A DNA stretch of 57,182 nt from an uncultured Burkholderiales bacterium (GTDB lineage Bacteria > Pseudomonadota > Gammaproteobacteria > Burkholderiales > Burkholderiaceae_C), in the NCBI GenBank assembly GCA_903828695.1, contig CAIKNE010000022.1, forward strand, positions 1 to 57,182, written 5' to 3'. How positions within the stretch are numbered: position 1 is the first letter of the stretch; every line of letters starts with the position of its first letter. This document shows positions 51,569 to 57,182 of the stretch, piece by piece. The notes beneath the pieces are model-generated. The model ran no database searches. It saw nothing but the letters and a program-made list of their open reading frames with translations, and was not told the origin of the DNA. Both the position numbers and the translations under genes were made by a program.

Positions 51569-51910
51569 CTCATTAAATAGCGAGAAGTGCACGTCTTTAA
51601 AGTCAATTGCAATATAAAACGACTGCATCTCCTCCTCCCCCGACTCCAAATAGTAACGGAGCTCGTGAAAAATATAAAAACACAGCGAATCCATAAAAGT
51701 CTTATAGTCACTCAAGTCCCCACCGTGTTTGCCCACCTTAAGTGTCCAAGGGTGAACGGGGCGCGTCCCCTTCTTGAAGAAGACTTCGCAATCGCGTCCT
51801 TTTATAAGCTCACCCTCAGACTCCATATCGTAAAAAAGGCGGGCCTTATAGGTTTTTGAATCTTGGTACTGACCCGAAATACGTAGTGGAAAGATCCTAA
51901 CAAATGGCAT
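51548..51910 (-). CDS. Hypothetical soluble protein
   Basis: The start is uncertain: ATG at 51910 gives 120 residues (MPFVRIFPLRISGQYQDSKT), while a TTG 36 bases upstream would add 12. The protein is soluble with a mixed alpha/beta pattern (YKARLFYDMESEGELIKG, DSLCFYIFHELRYYLESGEE, FYIAIDFKDVHFSLFNEA) and an acidic C-terminus. It has no recognised family. It converges on the flavin-reductase-like gene and is 900 bases from the zinc-ribbon series, on the same strand. Confidence 0.6.
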   Translation of the reverse strand: MPFVRIFPLRISGQYQDSKTYKARLFYDMESEGELIKGRDCEVFFKKGTRPVHPWTLKVGKHGGDLSDYKTFMDSLCFYIFHELRYYLESGEEEMQSFYIAIDFKDVHFSLFNEAQSEED

Positions 51911-52196
51911 AAGGAGAGGGTGTTGGGTTATGTTTGATTGATCCAAAGCTTGGCAACTCGGATTTTATTCGGCCATCAGGGCCTCAGCGCCTAAGAACTC
52001 CAACAATAAGTGCATTCCTAGCACAAGAAATTTAATGGAATTCACAAAAAAACAGGATTTCCCCGAGTGAATCCACCAATAGAACCGCATGTAGAAAAGG
52101 CTATGATATTTGTCTATACGTAGCTTAGCCTATTTTCAAGACATTTGTTCAAGCTGCGGTCAAAATGTGTGCAAGATGATTAAAGGAGATTGGTGA

Positions 52197-53417
52197 ATGC
52201 AACAAAGAACCGAACTAAAAAGAAGATCGATCATTAAAACCATTGCCGGAGCACTTGGTTACGCCGGGTTAGGACTCTCTTCCTCAGCATTTTCTCAGAC
52301 TGGTCCCATTCGTATTGGTGGCACCCTTGCACTCACTGGCCCCCTTTCGGCAACGGGTCTAGTGCATAAATTAGTCTCCGAAATTGCAATCGACGATTTA
52401 AACAAAAGAGGTGGCCTCCTCGGACGCAAGGTGGAATACGTACTAAAAGACGATCAATCAAAGCCAGACGTCACTCGCACCCTTTACGAACAACTCATTA
52501 CCAATGACAAAGTCGATTTAATCATTGGCCCGTATGCGACACAGGGTATTTTGTCAGCAATGGGGGTAGCCGAACGCTACAACAAAGTTCTTGTTCACCA
52601 TACATTTGGCATACCCGCCAAAGCAAAATATGACAAACAATTTCCAATTTGGGCGCTGGGTCCCAACCCTGAAAAAACAGTTCCAACAACTGCTTTTGAT
52701 GCGGTCGCAACCCTGGCTAAGCCCCCAAAAACTGTGGCTATCGTAACCACCAAATTTGCATCTGTTTACTTCTTATCCACTGGAGCTAGAGATGTTGCAA
52801 AAGAAAAAGGCCTTAAAGAGGTCTTATACCTCGAGTGGGACTTTGGTAACCGTGATTTTGGCCCTATCGCAGCTCGGTTAAAAGACGCCGCACCTGATCT
52901 CGTATGGGTCGGAGATATTGGCGCAGAGGGTAATCAACTCTTAGAGGCCTGCAAGAAAATAGATTACACCCCCCCGCTTCACATTCATACCTTTCCCTCA
53001 CCCGGTCTCATGGCACAAGCCCAGGAAACGCAAGGCGCACTCGCGATCTCTTTGTTTGAGGAGCACGCTCCTTTTACAAAGAACAAGGGAGCAGAATTTT
53101 TCATCAAAGCATTTCACGAAAAAGCCAAAGCTGCAAGCCTGCCCTACCAAGAAGTCGAGGTTCAGGCAGCCTGCTCCTACGGCGCTTGGCAATTAATCGA
53201 GGCAGCAGTTGTTGCAACCAAGAGCTTAGATGATGAAGTACTGGCAAAATGGATCAAGGCTAATAAAGTAGACACCATTGTCGGCAAACTTCGCTTTGAT
53301 GGTCCGTCTAATTACGGGGACGATTTAATGCACATTAAACAACTCCAAAAAGGTGAATGGAAAATGGTTTACCCCAAAGCCTTCGCCGCTCCTGGCGCAA
53401 CAATTCAGACGATTTAA
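52197..53417 (+). CDS. livJ: LivJ-type periplasmic receptor (operon 2)
   Basis: A 406-residue receptor preceded by an AAAGGAGA ribosome-binding site. A Tat-like or Sec signal (LKRRSIIKTIAGALGYAGLG, ending AFSQ) precedes the Peripla_BP_6 domain: RIGGTLALTGPLSATGLVHK, EYVLKDDQSKPDVTRTLYEQ, DLIIGPYATQGILSAMGVAE and DLVWVGDIGAEGNQLLEACKK. The ligand is unknown; amino acids, amides and aromatic acids are all possible in this family. It is separated from livH by a terminator-like hairpin. Confidence 0.95.
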   Translation: MQQRTELKRRSIIKTIAGALGYAGLGLSSSAFSQTGPIRIGGTLALTGPLSATGLVHKLVSEIAIDDLNKRGGLLGRKVEYVLKDDQSKPDVTRTLYEQLITNDKVDLIIGPYATQGILSAMGVAERYNKVLVHHTFGIPAKAKYDKQFPIWALGPNPEKTVPTTAFDAVATLAKPPKTVAIVTTKFASVYFLSTGARDVAKEKGLKEVLYLEWDFGNRDFGPIAARLKDAAPDLVWVGDIGAEGNQLLEACKKIDYTPPLHIHTFPSPGLMAQAQETQGALAISLFEEHAPFTKNKGAEFFIKAFHEKAKAASLPYQEVEVQAACSYGAWQLIEAAVVATKSLDDEVLAKWIKANKVDTIVGKLRFDGPSNYGDDLMHIKQLQKGEWKMVYPKAFAAPGATIQTI

Positions 53418-53452
53418 AATTTATTTTGAATTAGCGTTTTCACTCATCTACG

Positions 53453-53482
53453 AAGGCTCTAGCCCAACACTAGAGCCTTTGT
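53453..53482 (+). terminator. Intercistronic terminator-like hairpin between livJ and livH (operon 2)
   Basis: AAGGCTCTAG (53453-53462) and CTAGAGCCTT (53470-53479) form a perfect 10-bp stem with a 7-base loop, followed by TTTG. It would let the receptor be made in excess over the permease. The first liv operon has a hairpin at the same place. Confidence 0.65.
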
Positions 53483-53517
53483 GATGTTCAGATCAACCAT
53501 TTAATAAAACACACACA

Positions 53518-54369
53518 GTGCCAAGTTTGCACCTCATCATTCAGTCTGCCGTCTCAGGCCTTTTACTGGGAGGACTCTACGGCCTCATTGGGTTAGGCTT
53601 AGGCCTATCCTGGGGTTTGTTAGGACAAATTAACTTAGCGCATTTTGGATTTTTGTTCTTATCGGCCTATCTCAGTTATCAATTCAGCACCACCTTTGCG
53701 ATCAATCCGTTGTGGGCTCTTTGCATACTTCCACCGGCCTTCTTTGTAATTGGGGCAGGATTACACGCCCTCATCAGACGCTTTAAGATGACGCCCTTTA
53801 ACTCCTTGCTACTTACCTTTGGATTAACGGTGATTGTGGACGCCCTTATTCAGTGGATATGGACTGCTGATTTTCGCAAACTTGAATACGCTCAATCAAA
53901 CTTGAAACTCGAGCTCAGCGGGATCTATCTTCCCTATGCCGAATCCCTCAGTTTTGGTTTATCCCTGCTTTGTGCAAGCGCGGTTTATTGGGTTATGAAA
54001 CGAACGGATATGGGCAAGGCCGTAAGGGCTATCGCTCAAGATCCCCAGATGTCGACCGCTTTTGGGATCAACCAAAAATTCATCACCATGTGCTTGGCCG
54101 GGACATGTACAGCACTGGCTGCGATCGCAGGAATTTGCGTCTCCTTAATTTTCACCCTCAACCCCTCCCAGCTCTACACTTGGATTGGTGTAGTCTTTGC
54201 GGTTGTGATGCTTGGAGGTCTAGGCTCCGCATTTGGCCCGCTTTTGGCTGGAATGTTAATCGGGGTATCAGAATCCATCACGATGGTTTTTGTAGCGCCT
54301 TCTTGGGCGCCAATCGTATCCTTTACTCTGCTGATTGGGTTGTTACTCCTTAGACCGGACAAAATCTAA
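53518..54369 (+). CDS. livH: LivH-type permease (operon 2)
   Basis: A 283-residue inner-membrane permease of usual length. The start is GTG. About eight hydrophobic segments are present, with SGLLLGGLYGLIGLGLGLSWG near the start, a short cytoplasmic loop DMGKAVRAIAQDPQMSTAFG, and IGVVFAVVMLGGLGSAFGPLL near the end. Unlike the first copy in the window it has no internal insertion. The stop TAA overlaps the ATG of the next gene by one base (TAATG), so translation is coupled. Confidence 0.95.
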   Translation: MPSLHLIIQSAVSGLLLGGLYGLIGLGLGLSWGLLGQINLAHFGFLFLSAYLSYQFSTTFAINPLWALCILPPAFFVIGAGLHALIRRFKMTPFNSLLLTFGLTVIVDALIQWIWTADFRKLEYAQSNLKLELSGIYLPYAESLSFGLSLLCASAVYWVMKRTDMGKAVRAIAQDPQMSTAFGINQKFITMCLAGTCTALAAIAGICVSLIFTLNPSQLYTWIGVVFAVVMLGGLGSAFGPLLAGMLIGVSESITMVFVAPSWAPIVSFTLLIGLLLLRPDKI

Positions 54370-56198
54370 TGAAGTTCCTCCCTATGCACACAAATCGACC
54401 CCTATTAAATATCTTATTAATAGGACTCCTATTGGCCTCGGTTCCTTGGCTTGGTTTGTCAGCCTTTTGGTTGTCATTTTTTTACCTCATTCTTTACTGG
54501 TCAGTCCTTACCCTTTCTTGGAATGTGTTTTCGGGATATTCGGGTTATTTCTCCTTTGGGCACGGCGCATTCTTTGGCATCGGCATCTACACCGTTGCAT
54601 ATATGTGCGGGCAACTGGAGATGTCTTTTCTGCCAATGGTGTGCTTAGCCGGGGCCCTCGCTGGCGGGGCTGGGGTAGCCTTGGGTGCACTCGTCTTTAG
54701 GGTCAAACGAGTGAGGGGTGAGCTTTTTGCACTGCTTACCTTAGCAGTCACTTTCATCATTGCAACAGTTGTCCTCAATACGCCAATTGACGGTGGACCG
54801 GGTGTTTATCTCAACTCTGTTCAAGTGCCTAAGCTTGGCCCCTCCACTCCAGCCACCTTTTATTTATTAATATTAATTCTATTTGTGGTGGCCCTTCTTG
54901 TATCCAGATACATAAGCACGTCCAAGCTAGGCGTTGCCCTTTTTGCGATTCATGATGATGAAGACGCTGCTGAGGTGATGGGAGTTCCGACCTTCAAAAC
55001 CAAACTAGCAGCACTCTTCATATCCTCCAGCATGGCAGGTATCGCAGGCGGTATACACGCTGTATTTGTATCCTACGTTACCGCTAACGAGGTCTTCTCA
55101 ATCAACGTGCCCCTCTTTGTTGTACTCATGAGTATTTTGGGAGGAGCCAGGCACTGGGCGGGCCCTGCCCTGGGTGCGGTGGTCATTACATCACTACAGT
55201 ATCTATTTACGATCGGAGACAACGCGTTGATGGGCAAAATGGCGCTTGGGGTCATTTTGATTTTGGTGATACTCTTCAAACCAGATGGCTTTCTTGGAAA
55301 CCGTGCTAAAGTAAATAGTAGAAAAGCCGCAAAACAAATTGCAGACTCCTACGGCGTGAGCTCAGCCTCGGCTCATCAAGATACACCTACGCACTTTCAT
55401 GTAGACCACCAACATGCCCATCACCACGCTCACTTGAGTGAGTCTGCCGCCAGGCGACAACACAGCTCAGAAGTACTCTTGAACGCAAAAGACCTATGCA
55501 TGAGCTTTAGCGGCCTAAAAGTACTTCAAAACCTGAATCTTGAAATTTATAGAGGTGAGATTTTGGGACTACTGGGCCCCAACGGTTCAGGAAAATCTAC
55601 CTTTATCAACGTGGTAAGCGGTCATTACAAATCCACGGGTGGCCACTTGAGCTTAGGCGGCGTGGAGATTTCAGAATTGAAAGCACACGAAATTGCTCAA
55701 CAAGGTGTTGCTAGAACTTACCAAATTCCAAGACCATTTACAAATTTAACTGTATTTGAAAACACCCGACTTGTCGCCTCCTACGCCAGAGGAATCACCC
55801 TCAAAGAAGCGACCCCTTACGCCGTTGAGGCTCTTGAGAAAGTGGGTCTTGGCGCTAAGATTGACGCCCTGCCTCAGGACTTAAACCTGCACCAACGTAA
55901 GTTTCTCGAATTTGCACGAGCCTTAGCGGCCAAACCAAAACTTCTGATGCTAGATGAGGTCTTATCTGGACTCACTCCAAGCGAGATCCAAAGTGCAATT
56001 GATTTAATTCTCAGCATCAAAGCACAAGGCACAACCATACTTTTTGTTGAACATGTGATGAGTGCAGTCATGGCACTTGCAGACAGAATTGCAGTCATCA
56101 ATTACGGACAACTCCTCGCACAAGGGGACCCGCAAGAGGTAATGAGAAATCCACAAGTCATCACCGCTTATTTAGGCAAGAAATTAGACAATGCTTGA
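54369..56198 (+). CDS. LivM-LivG fusion with histidine-rich linker (operon 2)
   Basis: A 609-residue fusion. Residues 1-310 form LivM (FSGYSGYFSFGHGAFFGIG, LGGARHWAGPALGAVVITSL). A linker of about 55 residues follows, with a histidine-rich part near 338-357 (HFHVDHQHAHHHAH). Residues 372-609 form LivG: Walker A GPNGSGKST near 402, signature region LNLHQRKFLEFARAL, Walker B LLMLDEVLSGL. The LNLHQR variant in place of LSxGQ belongs to a known LivG subgroup that uses LDEV instead of LDEP. It overlaps livF by eight bases. Confidence 0.94.
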   Translation: MKFLPMHTNRPLLNILLIGLLLASVPWLGLSAFWLSFFYLILYWSVLTLSWNVFSGYSGYFSFGHGAFFGIGIYTVAYMCGQLEMSFLPMVCLAGALAGGAGVALGALVFRVKRVRGELFALLTLAVTFIIATVVLNTPIDGGPGVYLNSVQVPKLGPSTPATFYLLILILFVVALLVSRYISTSKLGVALFAIHDDEDAAEVMGVPTFKTKLAALFISSSMAGIAGGIHAVFVSYVTANEVFSINVPLFVVLMSILGGARHWAGPALGAVVITSLQYLFTIGDNALMGKMALGVILILVILFKPDGFLGNRAKVNSRKAAKQIADSYGVSSASAHQDTPTHFHVDHQHAHHHAHLSESAARRQHSSEVLLNAKDLCMSFSGLKVLQNLNLEIYRGEILGLLGPNGSGKSTFINVVSGHYKSTGGHLSLGGVEISELKAHEIAQQGVARTYQIPRPFTNLTVFENTRLVASYARGITLKEATPYAVEALEKVGLGAKIDALPQDLNLHQRKFLEFARALAAKPKLLMLDEVLSGLTPSEIQSAIDLILSIKAQGTTILFVEHVMSAVMALADRIAVINYGQLLAQGDPQEVMRNPQVITAYLGKKLDNA

Positions 56199-56898
56199 AA
56201 TTAAATCTATACAAGTCTGTTACGGACCCGCTGTTGCACTTTGGGATATTGATCTGTATGTCAATACGGGAGAGCTGGTGTGTGTGATCGGTCCTAACGC
56301 AGCGGGAAAAACAACTCTCATCAACGCTGTCGCAGGCTTAAACAAAGTGAGCAAGGGTCAAATCAAATTTAATGGTCAAGATCTGAGCCGAACTGAGCCC
56401 CATCTGTTTTGCTCACACGGGGTTGCTCTCGTCCCTGAGAGCAGGCGACTTTTTGCGAACATGACTGTTCTTGAAAATTTAGAACTCGGAAGCTACATTA
56501 GGGAAGCAAAAGCACTTCGCAGTGAGTCTTTGGAATATGTTCTGGAACTATTTCCCGCTATGCGGCTCAAACTCAACGCGGCTGCAGGCTCGCTTTCTGG
56601 GGGGCAACAACAAATGGTTGCAATCTCTAGAGCGCTCATGGCGCGCCCAAAAATACTATTATTAGACGAACCTTCTTTAGGCCTTGCACCATCCATTGTT
56701 TTGGATATGTTTAAGGCCATCAAACAAATCAATGCCAATGGAATATCTGTGCTTTTGGTAGAGCAAAATGTTAGCCTTGCACTAGATATCGCTAATCGTG
56801 CTTATGTACTAGAGGAAGGCCGAATTGCCCAAGAGGGATTGGCCCAAGATATGCTCAACAGCGCTTCTATACAAAAAGCCTATCTGGGCATTAGCTGA
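56191..56898 (+). CDS. livF: LivF-type ABC transporter ATPase (operon 2)
   Basis: A 235-residue ATPase. Walker A is GPNAAGKTT (an alanine variant of GPNGAGKTT), the signature is LSGGQQQMVAISRAL, and Walker B is ILLLDEPSLGLAP. The end (YVLEEGRIAQEGLAQDML, ending AYLGIS) is typical of LivF. The start ATG lies inside the 3' end of the fusion gene. It is the last gene of the operon; no terminator was clear downstream, only AT-poor sequence and a tandem repeat. Confidence 0.95.
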   Translation: MLEIKSIQVCYGPAVALWDIDLYVNTGELVCVIGPNAAGKTTLINAVAGLNKVSKGQIKFNGQDLSRTEPHLFCSHGVALVPESRRLFANMTVLENLELGSYIREAKALRSESLEYVLELFPAMRLKLNAAAGSLSGGQQQMVAISRALMARPKILLLDEPSLGLAPSIVLDMFKAIKQINANGISVLLVEQNVSLALDIANRAYVLEEGRIAQEGLAQDMLNSASIQKAYLGIS

Positions 56899-56967
56899 GC
56901 CAAGATAACGCTTGGACTGCGCCCTTGTTTGAAGACGTGCAGATCTATTCACAGATACTGACACGCC

Positions 56968-57001
56968 TACGGATACGGATACGGATACGGATACGGATTC
57001 G
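56968..57001. repeat. 6-bp tandem repeat (TACGGA x5)
   Basis: Five perfect TACGGA units are followed by TTCGG. The array lies 70 bases after the livF stop, between convergent genes. It is another short array close to a gene's 3' end. Confidence 0.9.
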
Positions 57002-57072
57002 GCAAACTGTAAATACAAAAGCCCTCGAAAACTAGAGCCTCTTTAGAGCCTATAGGACCCAGACCCTATGAT

Positions 57073-57182
57073 TCAATGAAAAACATACTCTCCGGGTGCA
57101 TCCACCAACTTACCAGATGCGCTCGAGTCCTTCGGGAAGCTTGGCTTAACCGATTGGGTGGAGTGTTGGTCTAACCAATGCG
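57073..57182 (-). CDS. 3' end of an unidentified gene (truncated by the window edge)
   Basis: On the minus strand one frame is open from the window edge for 35 codons, then stops. It reads HWLDQHSTQSVKPSF and ends DAPGEYVFH. The composition is protein-like and the gene converges on livF. Too little is present to name a family. Confidence 0.5.
   Translation of the reverse strand, partial: HWLDQHSTQSVKPSFPKDSSASGKLVDAPGEYVFH

Noticed and set aside
53970-54353. 127-codon plus-strand frame inside the second livH
   Set aside because: It is an out-of-frame shadow of the well-supported LivH permease.

Overview
The window looks like a chromosomal stretch from a betaproteobacterium of the order Burkholderiales with moderate GC. 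This is inferred from family content: two orphan Bug-type periplasmic receptors, two Liv-type ABC operons, tcuAB, isoquinoline-oxidoreductase-like iorAB, a soxXYZA cluster, an RraA-family aldolase, YaeQ, a bacterial RIO-type kinase and a bactofilin. The lifestyle suggested is a free-living aquatic heterotroph that scavenges organic acids and oxidises reduced sulfur as an accessory energy source. No rRNA, tRNA, CRISPR, transposase or prophage was found, and no gene in 57 kb looks like a classical DNA-binding regulator.

Region by region. 1-2.8 kb: the 3' end of an RraA-family aldolase gene, then a convergent gene that fuses a 3-hydroxyisobutyrate-dehydrogenase-like enzyme to a class III aminotransferase. 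3-6.8 kb: a methyltransferase, a lone ParA ATPase and the potassium transporter Kup. 7-7.5 kb: a gene graveyard, where the first 51 codons of a dihydrodipicolinate-synthase-family gene abut the C-terminal end of a TRAP fused permease. 7.5-18.1 kb: a long minus-strand run of thioesterase, 1-Cys peroxiredoxin, LVIVD protein, fumarylacetoacetate hydrolase, quinone-oxidoreductase-like enzyme, cupin, soxA, soxZ, soxY, soxX and iorB/iorA. 18.4-28.4 kb: YaeQ, a Bug receptor, an OprB-like porin, a class V aminotransferase, a bactofilin, DUF1330, a secreted carboxymuconolactone-decarboxylase-like protein, a TPR-glycosyltransferase, a RIO kinase and an acyl-CoA thioesterase.

28.6-38 kb: a 4,5-dihydroxyphthalate-decarboxylase-like protein and the first liv operon (minus strand: livJ, livH, livM-livG fusion, livF), divergent from tcuA and tcuB. 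38-47 kb: an RNB-domain ribonuclease, a substrate-binding-domain protein without signal peptide, a LigI-like amidohydrolase, an isocitrate/isopropylmalate-type dehydrogenase, a second Bug receptor, a ModA-like protein, a second secreted CMD-like protein and a Tat-exported alpha/beta hydrolase. 47.1-50.7 kb: four co-directional genes of unknown function, two of which carry the same N-terminal zinc ribbon. This is the best candidate for an undescribed system. 50.8-57.2 kb: a flavin-reductase-like protein, a hypothetical, the second liv operon (livJ, livH, livM-livG fusion, livF) and the 3' end of an unknown gene at the window edge.

How the parts work together (inference): the transporters and receptors (Liv x2, Bug x2, OprB-like porin, ModA-like) feed organic acids and amino or aromatic acids to oxidative enzymes (TcuAB, LigI-like hydrolase, FAH-family hydrolase, decarboxylating dehydrogenase, IorAB). 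SoxXYZA captures sulfur electrons in the periplasm. Both liv operons share two design features: a LivM-LivG fusion and a hairpin between the receptor gene and the permease gene.
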